A stretch of 64,000 nucleotides of DNA from Wukongibacter sp050859025 (GTDB taxonomy: Bacteria > Bacillota > Clostridia > Peptostreptococcales > Caminicellaceae). The stretch spans positions 1,178,001-1,242,000 of the forward strand of contig NZ_CP138200.1 of assembly GCF_050859025.1 (NCBI RefSeq), in the 5' to 3' direction. A program made the position numbers and the translations under genes. The notes beneath the pieces are model-generated. The model saw nothing but the letters and a program-made list of their open reading frames with translations, searched no databases and was not told the origin of the DNA. Position 1 is the first letter of the stretch. The number at the start of each line of letters is the position of its first letter. Of the stretch, positions 34,876-43,945 are shown piece by piece.

Positions 34876-36075
34876 ATGGGTCAGGCGATAATAAAGTTTA
34901 TAGAAAGCACAGGCTTTTACGGCTTTCCGTGGCAAAATGGTGTAATGATATTAATATCATGCTTTTTGCTATACCTTGCCATTAAAAAAGGATTTGAGCC
35001 GTTACTACTAGTTCCTATTGCCTTTGGTATGCTCCTTACAAACCTACCGAAGGCAGGATTAATGGCTCCTCATCATTTAAATGGGGAAACCCTAAGACAA
35101 ATTGCAGAAGGATTGCACCTAACAGTGACACAACCAATAGCAGAACATGCAGATCCAGGAGGACTATTATGGTACTTTTTCCAAGGGGATGAACTTGGAA
35201 TATTCCCACCTATCATATTCATGGGAGTAGGAGCGATGACAGACTTTGGACCACTTATAGCAAATCCAAAGGCATTACTTCTAGGTGCGGCAGCACAGTT
35301 TGGGATATTTACAACCTTCCTTGGAGCTATATTACTTGGATTTAACGCACAGCAAGCGGGAGCAATAGGTATAATCGGTGGAGCCGATGGACCTACAGCA
35401 ATATATCTAGCATCAAGACTAGCACCAGAGATACTAGGACCAATAGCCGTTGCAGCCTATTCATATATGGCACTGGTACCGGTAATCCAGCCGCCTATAA
35501 TGATGGCACTGACAACGAAAAAAGAACGTATTGTAAAGATGGACCAATTAAGACCAGTATCACAAAAGGAAAAAATACTATTCCCAGTAATGGTTACATT
35601 ATTAGTATCATTAATGCTTCCACCAGCAACAGCGCTAGTTGGAATGCTAATGCTTGGAAACCTGTTTAGAGAATCGATGGTTGTTGCAAGACTTACTGAG
35701 ACAGCAACAAATGCACTAATCAACATAGTAACAATATTCCTAGGAATATCAGTTGGTGCAACGGCAACAGCAGAAAGATTCCTACAGCTTGAGACAATAA
35801 AAATAATAGTACTAGGAGTACTTGCATTTGGAGTAGGTACAGCAGCGGGAGTACTACTAGGAAAGATAATGTACAAGGTATCCGGTGGAAAGATAAATCC
35901 ACTTATAGGTTCAGCAGGGGTATCAGCAGTACCAATGGCAGCAAGGGTATCTCAGGTAGTTGGACAAAAGGAGAATCCTTCAAACTTCCTACTAATGCAT
36001 GCAATGGGACCAAACGTTGCGGGGGTTATCGGTTCTGCCGTTGCAGCGGGTGTACTGTTATCGTTATTTGGATAA
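34876..36075 (+). CDS. mmdB: Na+-pumping decarboxylase beta subunit
   Basis: 399-residue membrane protein of the OadB/MmdB/GcdB family: GVGAMTDFGPLIANPK, IGIIGGADGPTAIY (the conserved Asp region), PPATALVGMLMLGN and GPNVAGVIGSAVAAG. It decarboxylates carboxybiotin and exports Na+. It completes the MmdA-D-C-B set, giving an energy-conserving complex. Confidence 0.95.
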   Translation: MGQAIIKFIESTGFYGFPWQNGVMILISCFLLYLAIKKGFEPLLLVPIAFGMLLTNLPKAGLMAPHHLNGETLRQIAEGLHLTVTQPIAEHADPGGLLWYFFQGDELGIFPPIIFMGVGAMTDFGPLIANPKALLLGAAAQFGIFTTFLGAILLGFNAQQAGAIGIIGGADGPTAIYLASRLAPEILGPIAVAAYSYMALVPVIQPPIMMALTTKKERIVKMDQLRPVSQKEKILFPVMVTLLVSLMLPPATALVGMLMLGNLFRESMVVARLTETATNALINIVTIFLGISVGATATAERFLQLETIKIIVLGVLAFGVGTAAGVLLGKIMYKVSGGKINPLIGSAGVSAVPMAARVSQVVGQKENPSNFLLMHAMGPNVAGVIGSAVAAGVLLSLFG

Positions 36076-36102
36076 AAATAATATAACTAACTTTATAAGA
36101 AG

Positions 36103-36140
36103 GCGCATTTATCATATGGAGGTAAATGCGCTTATTTTAT
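36103..36140 (+). terminator. Terminator after the decarboxylase operon
   Basis: GCGCATTTA/TAAATGCGC perfect stem followed by TTATTTT. Confidence 0.88.
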
Positions 36141-36232
36141 AAGACATAGAAAATTCAAAATATTTAGTAAAAAATAAAGGGATTAAAAAGAAATTGTCTA
36201 AATATAAATAATATATTTATAGAGTACCGATA

Positions 36233-36286
36233 CCTAGCTAGTAAAATAGAGATACTAAATTTCAAGTACTTAAGGGATATTAATAT
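36233..36286 (+). repeat. Intergenic repeat Q, copy 2
   Basis: 48 of 54 bases identical to 28117-28170, ending 57 bases before the kinase gene. Confidence 0.75.
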
Positions 36287-36342
36287 TCCCCATTCAATAA
36301 ACTAACAAAATAGGCCAGATTAATGTCAGAGGGTATTAAATT

Positions 36343-38844
36343 ATGGAAGATAAAAAAAATGTCTTTATTAATGCTCGTAATATTTTAGTTTCAGCATTTC
36401 TGTTTATTATTGTAATACCTATATTTACTCTAAGTTTCTTTGTGAACAATTCAACCAAACAGGAAATAAATGAAAACTTTATTGAGTCTACTAAGCAACA
36501 GGTGATTCGAGTAGATGAATTTTTTACTATGTACTTAAGTAGTTTAAGTCAAGACTCTGATTTTTTGTCAAAAAATATTTTTGTGAAACAAGCAGATAAA
36601 ACTATAACTTCCTATATGAACAAAAAAATAGATGAAAATGGACATATACCAATGACTCCATCGAAAAATGGTGGTATTGAATCAGAAATATATAAGGTGT
36701 TTTTAGATTATGCTATTACCCATCCAGAAGTTGAATGTGTATATATAGGAACTAAACATGGAGGATATATTCAATGGCCAGAGAGTAATCTAAAGAAAAA
36801 TTATGATCCGAGAATTAGGCTTTGGTATAAGGAAATTATGAAAAATAGAGAACATGTAATTATAACTAGCCCCTATTATGCTATAGCTACAGAGAATACT
36901 CCTGTTATTACTACGGGCAAAATTGTCAAAAATGATTTTAATGAAGTTATTGGTATTCAGGCTATTGATGTCAGTTTAGATGAGTTAACTAAAATCGTAA
37001 GAGAGATAAAAATAGGAAAAAGTGGATATGTAATATTAACCGATTCAAAGGGAACAATTCTAGCCCATCCTCAAAGTCCAGAGTTAAACTTTAAAAACAT
37101 TATAGAGTTAAATAGTGCAAAGCTAGCTAATATAAATGAAATAGAAACTGATAGCCTTGAAATTGAGTTAAATGGGAAATCATATTTTGCATATATTTAT
37201 AATTCTCCTAGTATAGGTTGGAAGTTTATAGCAATCATAGAAAAGAAAGAGCTTATGCAGAGTGTTAATAGAATAAGAACGGTTATTTACATAATGGCTT
37301 TTGGCTTGACATTTATCTTTATTGCCATAGCCGTCATATTTTCGAATAAATTCTCTAATCCCCTAATTAGTGCGGCTAGGCAATTAAAATTGATAGAGTT
37401 AGGTGATTTTACTAAGGAGATACCCAAAGAGCTTTTAAGTAGAAAGGATGATTTAGGAACCTTTATAAAATCGGTTGACTCAATGCAAAGTGTTATTAGG
37501 AATCTTATGGAAAAAGTCAAGGATTCATCAAATACAGAAATGAATTATTCAAAATTTTTAGCTGACATAACAGAACAAACACAAACAGCGACTAAACAGG
37601 CCGCATCTGCCATAGAACAATTTGTAAAAACTAATGAGGATGAAGCAAGAGACAAGGAATTAATGGAAAAAAAATTAGAAAAAACAACAGAAAGTCTACA
37701 GCAGGCACAAAAAATTGGACGTATTGGTAATTGGGAATGGGATATAGTTGATGATAGAATATGGCTTTCGAAGGAAATGTATCGTATCTTAGGCTTGCAA
37801 TCACAACAATCGGAATTTACATCACAAACGTTTTTAAGACACATACATCCTCAAAACAAAGAATCAATACAGTCAGTTATGAAGTTTACAAATCATAGAG
37901 AATCATTTGGTATAGAGCTTAAATTTATAGATTCTAATGGAAAAGAAATATGGCTGTATAATAGTGGTAACGTTGTTTGTGATGGAGAATGGAAGGCTAC
38001 TCATATATTTGGAATAAGTCAAGATATTACAGAGAGAAAACAAGTATTAAGTAAGCTTAGAGAAATGAATAAAAATTTAAAGGTAATGGTAAAAAAAGAG
38101 GTAGAGAAAAGTAGAAAAAAAGATGCCGTGATAATTTATCAATCAAGACTAGCTAAGATGGGTCAGATGATAGGCCATATAGCACATCAGTGGAAGCAGC
38201 CATTAAATAATATAAATTTAATATTATCAAATATAAAGGATGACTATGAGTATAATGAATTAGACAAAGAATCTCTAGAAGCCTCAATATATACTTCAAA
38301 AAAAATAGTTGATCAAATGTCTCAGACCATTGATGATTTTAGATATTTTTTTAAGCCCCGTAAGAATAAAGAAAAATTCTCATTGCATAACACTATAAAT
38401 TTTGCACTGAAATTAATAGAAGAGAGCATTAAACTCAATAACATAAAGATAGGGATAGAATTGGTATGTGATAGTAAAGTTTATGGATATTCAAATGAAT
38501 TTTCTCAGGTAATATTCAATATTTTAGATAATGCCAAGGATGCACTTGTTAAAAATACAATAGATAATAAAGAAATTAGTATTAAGATATACATTAAGTA
38601 TAATATGGCTATAGTTGAGATATGTAATAATGGAGGATGTATAAAGGAGAATGTAATCCAGAATGTATTTGAACCGTACTTTACTACTAAAGAAGAGGAG
38701 AAGGGTACTGGAATAGGTCTGTATATGTCAAAAATGATTATTGAAAGACATATGAATGGAAAATTGGAATGTGAAAATATTGAAAATGGAGCATGCTTTA
38801 AGATACTTATACCTTGTGATGGGGTGGATCAAAATGGAGAATAG
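36343..38844 (+). CDS. Sensor histidine kinase, dCache-HAMP-PAS
   Basis: 833 residues: helix 1 (about 16-36), large extracellular Cache sensor (40-310), helix 2 (about 312-334), HAMP, PAS with PAC (about 460-565), coiled coil and kinase core with IAHQWKQPL, phospho-His615, and ATPase motifs NILDNAKDAL and GTGIGLYMSK. dCache domains usually bind amino acids or carboxylates, which would fit the metabolic neighbours. It is followed by an overlapping response regulator. No recognisable promoter beyond the repeat upstream. Confidence 0.9.
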   Translation: MEDKKNVFINARNILVSAFLFIIVIPIFTLSFFVNNSTKQEINENFIESTKQQVIRVDEFFTMYLSSLSQDSDFLSKNIFVKQADKTITSYMNKKIDENGHIPMTPSKNGGIESEIYKVFLDYAITHPEVECVYIGTKHGGYIQWPESNLKKNYDPRIRLWYKEIMKNREHVIITSPYYAIATENTPVITTGKIVKNDFNEVIGIQAIDVSLDELTKIVREIKIGKSGYVILTDSKGTILAHPQSPELNFKNIIELNSAKLANINEIETDSLEIELNGKSYFAYIYNSPSIGWKFIAIIEKKELMQSVNRIRTVIYIMAFGLTFIFIAIAVIFSNKFSNPLISAARQLKLIELGDFTKEIPKELLSRKDDLGTFIKSVDSMQSVIRNLMEKVKDSSNTEMNYSKFLADITEQTQTATKQAASAIEQFVKTNEDEARDKELMEKKLEKTTESLQQAQKIGRIGNWEWDIVDDRIWLSKEMYRILGLQSQQSEFTSQTFLRHIHPQNKESIQSVMKFTNHRESFGIELKFIDSNGKEIWLYNSGNVVCDGEWKATHIFGISQDITERKQVLSKLREMNKNLKVMVKKEVEKSRKKDAVIIYQSRLAKMGQMIGHIAHQWKQPLNNINLILSNIKDDYEYNELDKESLEASIYTSKKIVDQMSQTIDDFRYFFKPRKNKEKFSLHNTINFALKLIEESIKLNNIKIGIELVCDSKVYGYSNEFSQVIFNILDNAKDALVKNTIDNKEISIKIYIKYNMAIVEICNNGGCIKENVIQNVFEPYFTTKEEEKGTGIGLYMSKMIIERHMNGKLECENIENGACFKILIPCDGVDQNGE

Positions 38845-39595
38845 AAAGAGAAATTTGCTTAACAACTTGAAGGTTTTATATGTTGAAGATGAAGAAGTGA
38901 CTAGAAAAGAGATGGAAAAATTTTTAAAAAGAAGGATTGGTAAACTATATCTAGCTGAAAATGGAAAAGAAGGATTGGAGGTTTATAGAGAGCAAAGACC
39001 TGATATAGTTATTGCAGATTTAGTGATGCCGATAATGGGTGGAATGGAGATGATAGAGCAGATACGAAGAATGGATGACATCTGTTTCATTATGATAACC
39101 TCTGCACTAGGAGATGTAGATTCAATTTTAGAAACAGTAGATATAGGTATAGAAAAATACATAATTAAACCTATTGACACTGATAAGCTTGTGGATTCAT
39201 TAGTTGATGTAGGAATGAAGGTTTTTAAAAGAAATACTAGTTTTTTGTTAATAGATAAAGAGAAGAAGAAAGAAACGGAGGATTCAATAAAACGTGAGAT
39301 TTCATACTTCATTAAGAAAAGTACTGGAAAGGGTCCGAAGGATGTTAGTGTATTCATTAAAGGAAACATTATAGAGATTAGGGCATATGAGACACTTACT
39401 AGTTTTGAGAAAAGTATTCTAGATAATAAAAAGAATAATATAGTAGTAGACCAAAATAGAAAACTATTTTATTCAATTCAGAGTAAACAGATTGAGCAAA
39501 TCATTTCCAAGATAATAAAAAGCAAGGTAAGGATAAATAACGTTATGACTAATTCATTAATAAACAAAGATATAATAAAAATTGCCATTTTATAA
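38834..39595 (+). CDS. Response regulator with C-terminal DUF2294 (MpsC-like) domain
   Basis: 253 residues. Receiver domain with VEDEEVT, phospho-acceptor Asp62 in VIADLVMP and Lys in IIKPID. The C-terminal part (about 150-253), starting EISYFIKKSTGKGPK, resembles DUF2294/MpsC with its GP, LTSFEKSIL and R-rich features; no DNA-binding domain is seen. The ATG at 38834 overlaps the kinase stop; longer frames lie inside the kinase gene. MpsC-type domains have been linked to Na+/bicarbonate systems, notable beside a Na+ pump. The domain call is from memory of the family. Confidence 0.75.
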   Translation: MENRKRNLLNNLKVLYVEDEEVTRKEMEKFLKRRIGKLYLAENGKEGLEVYREQRPDIVIADLVMPIMGGMEMIEQIRRMDDICFIMITSALGDVDSILETVDIGIEKYIIKPIDTDKLVDSLVDVGMKVFKRNTSFLLIDKEKKKETEDSIKREISYFIKKSTGKGPKDVSVFIKGNIIEIRAYETLTSFEKSILDNKKNNIVVDQNRKLFYSIQSKQIEQIISKIIKSKVRINNVMTNSLINKDIIKIAIL

Positions 39596-39631
39596 CTTTA
39601 CTTTTAGTAAAATTTATGATATAATATTTAG

Positions 39632-39798
39632 CAATATAAAGGACTTGACAGATAAGCTGTGGCTTAAGCTGTTAAATCAAGTTTTATTGATAGAAAATAA
39701 ATTTAATAATTTACTGGTAGGATTGAAAGAAAACAATATTTTGTTCGCTTGAAATAGACCAGTGCAAGAAGCTTATGCTTTTTGTGCTGGTCTTTTTT
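39632..39798 (+). ncRNA. Candidate structured small RNA or terminated leader
   Basis: A TATAAT at 39620-39625 (weak -35 TTTACT) precedes about 167 bases with a closing helix ACTTGA/TCAAGT, inner AGC/GCT pairs, and a terminator at the end. It contains no ORF and is 230 bases before the permease gene. It matches no riboswitch I can recognise. Confidence 0.35.
39757..39798 (+). terminator. Rho-independent terminator
   Basis: GACCAG-TGCAA pairs with TTTGT-GCTGGTC, followed by TTTTTT. Confidence 0.88.
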
Positions 39799-40025
39799 GT
39801 ATTCTCATTATTAAAACAGCTTAGAAAAAATTAGTTTATTAGAAGCTTTATAGATAGAGGCGAGCTATTCAAGGCTATTGGCAAATGAATTTGTTCTGAT
39901 TTGAAAACAAGTTATATGCTGGTATTCAAATTATGCACAAGTTTACATTAAGTCAAAATGAAGGGAGGAAGCAAGGAAAAAATTTAACTTTAGGCTAATT
40001 ATTAATATGAGAAAGGGGATTTTTT

Positions 40026-41528
40026 ATGAGTAAAAAATTAAAAAGAGCTGAGTTGGCAAAGGAAATGGGAGTTTTTGATTATTTTACATTAGGATTGGGA
40101 GCTATGCTTGGTGCAGCATGGTTTGTATTGATGGCCGGAAATATTCAAAAAGCTGGACCAATGGGGACAGCACTTGCTTTTTTAGTTGGTGCAATCTTTT
40201 TGATTCCTATTGGATTATGTTATTCGGAGCTTACTGCTTCTATTCCTGTTGCTGGAGGAGAATTAGGCTTTACCTATGCAGCCTACGGAACAAAACTATC
40301 ATACGCAACGGGCTGGCTTTTAATATTAGCCTATGCAATTCTTTGTCCTTGGGAGGTTGTAGCAGTTGGGAGTCTATTAGGTGTGGTATTTCCAATATTT
40401 AAAACTATGCCTATGTATACCGTTGTTGACTACGTAATCTACTTTCCGCAATTTGCTGTAGAAATGATTTTAGCTATTGCTATCATATATTATAACTTTA
40501 CAGGTATAAAAAAAGCTGCAAAAATACAAACTTTTTTAGCTAAATTCATGTTAACATGTTTTGCGATTTTTCTAGCCCTTGGACTGGCCTTTGGCAAGGT
40601 AGAAAATTTATATCCATTGGTTGCTAAGCCCTTTGAGGTTGATGGTGCAATGAAATTTGGTGGAATGGCTGGTTTTTTTGCTGTTTTGGCAATCACACCT
40701 TTCTTTTATTGTGGCTTCGATACAATTCCACAAGCAGCAGAGGAGGGTAGCCTTGGGATTAGTCTTAGAGATCTAGGGAAAACGTTAACATATTCAATCT
40801 TAGCTGGAGCTTTCTTTTATGTAATATTAATCTTTGCAGTAAGTATGATTATGCCTTGGCCTGAAATGGTTAAGCTGCCAATACCTATGGCACAGCTGTT
40901 CACCGCAGCAAAGGGCTGGAAGGTTGTATCTCAAATTGTTATTTGGGGTGCAATGGCTGGATTGATTACGACATTAAACGCTTTTTTTGTTGCGGCAACA
41001 CGGGTTGTATTTGCCCTAGGAAGAGCCAATCTAATGCCAAAAAAATTTGGAGAAATACATCCAAAGTATAAAACTCCTACCTATGCAACCTATTTTGTAG
41101 GAGCACTGACTATCATGGGACCATTTATTGGAAAGCCTCTAATAGCACCATTTACTAATGTAGGTTCACTAGCATTTATGTTGGTATGGTGTGCAATTTG
41201 TGTATCTGCATATAAATTAAGGGTAGATGCCCCAGCCTTTACAAGACCATATAGGATGCCTGGTGGAAAAGTAATGGCAATCATTGCATTTGTTTGTTGC
41301 TTAGCTATTACTGCTACACTGGTTGTTCCAGCAAGTGCAGGATCTCTAAAGCCATCGGAGCATTTAATGTTTGGAGGATGGATAGCATTAGGCTTAATCA
41401 ACTGGATTGTTACGAGAAAACGTCGTAATGAGATTTCGATTGAAGATAGAACCTATATGGTATTAGGAGAAGAAATAAAGAAGGATTTAGAAAACGCAAT
41501 ACAAAAAGAGAAAAAACAGGTAATCTGA
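40026..41528 (+). CDS. APC-family amino-acid permease
   Basis: 500 residues, 12 predicted membrane spans. Residues 20-60 carry the substrate-site glycine motif (LGLGAMLGAAWFVLMAGNI), and a later helix has PFFYCGFDTIPQAAEE. Members exchange or import amino acids and amines. It precedes an activator, a CoA-acylating dehydrogenase and a class III aminotransferase, so it may import the amino donor, for example beta-alanine. GAAAGGGG ribosome site. Confidence 0.9.
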   Translation: MSKKLKRAELAKEMGVFDYFTLGLGAMLGAAWFVLMAGNIQKAGPMGTALAFLVGAIFLIPIGLCYSELTASIPVAGGELGFTYAAYGTKLSYATGWLLILAYAILCPWEVVAVGSLLGVVFPIFKTMPMYTVVDYVIYFPQFAVEMILAIAIIYYNFTGIKKAAKIQTFLAKFMLTCFAIFLALGLAFGKVENLYPLVAKPFEVDGAMKFGGMAGFFAVLAITPFFYCGFDTIPQAAEEGSLGISLRDLGKTLTYSILAGAFFYVILIFAVSMIMPWPEMVKLPIPMAQLFTAAKGWKVVSQIVIWGAMAGLITTLNAFFVAATRVVFALGRANLMPKKFGEIHPKYKTPTYATYFVGALTIMGPFIGKPLIAPFTNVGSLAFMLVWCAICVSAYKLRVDAPAFTRPYRMPGGKVMAIIAFVCCLAITATLVVPASAGSLKPSEHLMFGGWIALGLINWIVTRKRRNEISIEDRTYMVLGEEIKKDLENAIQKEKKQVI

Positions 41529-41677
41529 TATGTGCCCTATGTTTTAGAAGTACTCCTTTTGACTGACGGCATAGCCAAGTTCATGAAGGTTATTTATCTC
41601 TATTCTTAAAATTAATGGAGATTCATAAGGAAAGCTTTGAACTTTAATAGATAAGATTATAAAATATTTTAAATAAG

Positions 41678-41718
41678 AGGTATGAGCACTATAGCTTAGG
41701 TGTTTATGCCTTTTATTG
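41678..41718 (+). terminator. Terminator after the permease gene
   Basis: AGGTATGAGCAC pairs with GGTGTTTATGCCT (with wobble pairs), then TTTTATT. Confidence 0.65.
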
Positions 41719-41743
41719 ACTTTTTCTAATATTCGAATATATA
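41716..41743 (+). promoter_or_regulatory. Sigma-A promoter of the second activator
   Basis: TTGACT, 16 bases, TATATA, directly behind the terminator. Confidence 0.6.
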
Positions 41744-41816
41744 TATTAAAGGGGTTTTACCAATGTATGAAGAATAAATATTTAGATGAAATTTAAAGGA
41801 CAGAAAGAGGGTTGGA

Positions 41817-43592
41817 ATGTTGTTGGGTGAAGATATCCTTCTAGAAAAGAAACTATTTATAGATGTAAACGAAAAAGACTACTTTAAAGTAATAGAAACC
41901 TTTCAATTAGCACAGACAACACAATTGCCGGTTACTAAAGATGATAAGCTGGTAGGTATACTGGATTTGTTTTCTTTTGTAAAAATGTTGGAAAAAGATA
42001 AGAATGTAATGGAAATAATGGAGAAGGACATTATTATTGCAAAAAAGGATAATAATATTTCTGATTGTAAACTCTTAAAACAAAAAATTCTTCCCTTTGT
42101 TGATGAAACAGAATTGTATATAGGATTCATTGAAAGTAGTGTAATAGAGAAACAGCTTCTCAAAGAAAAATATTCTGGAGAAATTCAGTACTACAAAGAT
42201 TTGCAACAAGAGTATCAGGCTATATTTGAATCATCCTATGATGGAATAACTATTACAGATGGGAAAGGAATAATATTACGTATAAATCCTGCTGGGGAGA
42301 GAGTTGAAGGATTAAGCAGTAAGGATGTTGTAGGAAAATATGTACAGGAATTGGTGGATTTGGGAATTTACTCTGAATCAGCTACAATTAAGGCATTGGA
42401 AAAACGAGATCCAGTTACAATTTTACAAAAGGTGCCAAGTGGAAAAGAGATAATAGCTACAGGAACTCCTATATTTGAGAATGGTGAAATAATCAGAGTT
42501 ATAACAAACTCCAGAGATATAACGGAATTAAATAATTTGAAGAGAGAATTATCACAGGCCCATCAGCTTGCAGAAAAATACCAATCTGAACTTGAGTTTC
42601 TACGTTTGGAACAAATGAAAACAGAGGATATTGTTGTGCATAGTCCTGAAATGAAGAAAATTGTAACTTTGGCAACCCGAGTTGCTCCAGTAGACTCTAC
42701 GGTTTTGATTCAGGGGGAATCCGGAGTTGGTAAGGGTATTCTTAGTAAGCTGATTCACAATAATAGTAAAAGGAAAAATGGACCATTTATTAAGATAGAT
42801 TGTGGTTCAATTCCAGAATCTCTTTTGGAATCTGAACTTTTTGGATACGAAAAAGGTGCTTTTACTGGAGCCAAGAGAGAAGGAAAAATTGGATTAATAG
42901 AGTTAGCTAATGGAGGAACATTATTTTTAGATGAAATTGGAGAAGTTCCACTCAATTTACAAGTAAAGCTATTGAGGGTTCTTCAGGATCGTGAAATTGT
43001 TAGAGTTGGTGGAAGCAGTGCAATTTCTGTTGATATCAGAATAATAGCTGCAACCAATAGAGAGCTTGAAACAATGGTAAAGGAAAAGAATTTTAGAGAA
43101 GACCTATATTATAGATTAAATGTAGTACCTATCTTTATTCCACCTTTACGAGAACGTAAGGATGATATTCAACCACTTGTTATGAACAGCCTAGAAAGAT
43201 TTAATAGAAAATATAAATTCCAGAAAAAGATTGAGTGTGAAGCACTAGAATTTCTAATTCAATATGATTGGCCTGGAAATATAAGAGAACTAGAAAATAT
43301 AATCGAACGTTTAGTTGTAGTTACAAATGAAGAAACTATAAGAGTAGAGAATATTCCAAGGACGATTACAGAATACAAAAAAAACAGAAGAGAAGAAATA
43401 TTTGATGTAGATGATTCACTAGCCTTTAGAGAAACAATGGCAGAGTGTGAGAGGAGATTACTTATAACTGTGATGAAAAAGTCTAAGAGTATACAGGAAA
43501 TAGCTGACATCTTAAAATTGGATCGTAGTAGTGTGAGAAAGAAACTAAAGAAGCATGGAATAGAGAAAACCTTTAGGTTAGTAAAAAAATAA
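41817..43592 (+). CDS. Sigma-54-dependent activator, CBS-PAS-AAA+-Fis (paralog)
   Basis: 591 residues with the same architecture as the protein at 29634 and long identical stretches (for example IFESSYDGITITDG and the AAA+ core). Motifs: GESGVGKG (about 299), GAFTGA, LFLDEIGE, and the terminal helix-turn-helix LKLDRSSVRKKL. The N-terminal CBS-like region is the most divergent part, suggesting a different ligand. A sigma-54 promoter lies 217 bases downstream, ahead of the dehydrogenase and aminotransferase genes. Confidence 0.93.
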   Translation: MLLGEDILLEKKLFIDVNEKDYFKVIETFQLAQTTQLPVTKDDKLVGILDLFSFVKMLEKDKNVMEIMEKDIIIAKKDNNISDCKLLKQKILPFVDETELYIGFIESSVIEKQLLKEKYSGEIQYYKDLQQEYQAIFESSYDGITITDGKGIILRINPAGERVEGLSSKDVVGKYVQELVDLGIYSESATIKALEKRDPVTILQKVPSGKEIIATGTPIFENGEIIRVITNSRDITELNNLKRELSQAHQLAEKYQSELEFLRLEQMKTEDIVVHSPEMKKIVTLATRVAPVDSTVLIQGESGVGKGILSKLIHNNSKRKNGPFIKIDCGSIPESLLESELFGYEKGAFTGAKREGKIGLIELANGGTLFLDEIGEVPLNLQVKLLRVLQDREIVRVGGSSAISVDIRIIAATNRELETMVKEKNFREDLYYRLNVVPIFIPPLRERKDDIQPLVMNSLERFNRKYKFQKKIECEALEFLIQYDWPGNIRELENIIERLVVVTNEETIRVENIPRTITEYKKNRREEIFDVDDSLAFRETMAECERRLLITVMKKSKSIQEIADILKLDRSSVRKKLKKHGIEKTFRLVKK

Positions 43593-43619
43593 TAGAAATT
43601 TGGATATGATTAATATTTG

Positions 43620-43660
43620 AGGCAGAAACTCATCAATAGGTGAATTTCTGCCTTTTTTAT
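43620..43660 (+). terminator. Terminator after the second activator
   Basis: GGCAGAAA-TCA/TGA-TTTCTGCC stem and TTTTTT. Confidence 0.9.
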
Positions 43661-43808
43661 ATAAAATGAGAAAATAAGCTGGATAGGAATGATTTTGAAA
43701 AATTATATGGGGGAAATAGTCCTCATGTTCAATAAAGTATCTTGTTGTTAAAAGTAAATATAAAAATAAAGTCATTGATTCTAGTAGATTTTAAATAAAT
43801 AGAAAAAC

Positions 43809-43824
43809 TGGCATACTAATTGCT
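43809..43824 (+). promoter_or_regulatory. Sigma-54 promoter of the dehydrogenase/aminotransferase operon
   Basis: TGGCAT, 5 bases, TTGCT, the same two boxes as at 31690. Its -12 box is about 120 bases before the dehydrogenase start. The remainder of this 350-base gap shows nothing else. Confidence 0.88.
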
Positions 43825-43945
43825 TATTAAGTTTATCAGATTCAAAAATTTTTAGTTTGACTTTTAAAGCTAAAAGATGGACTCTATACAATTTTATAAA
43901 AATTAAACAAATATTATAGGAAAATAATTAAAAGGAGGAATTAAG

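Noticed and set aside
39632..39798. Known riboswitch class (glycine, lysine, T-box)
   Set aside because: None of the conserved cores I know is visible; only generic helices and a terminator.
39866..39885. Third sigma-54 promoter before the permease
   Set aside because: TGGCAA is present but the -12 GC box is not at the right spacing.
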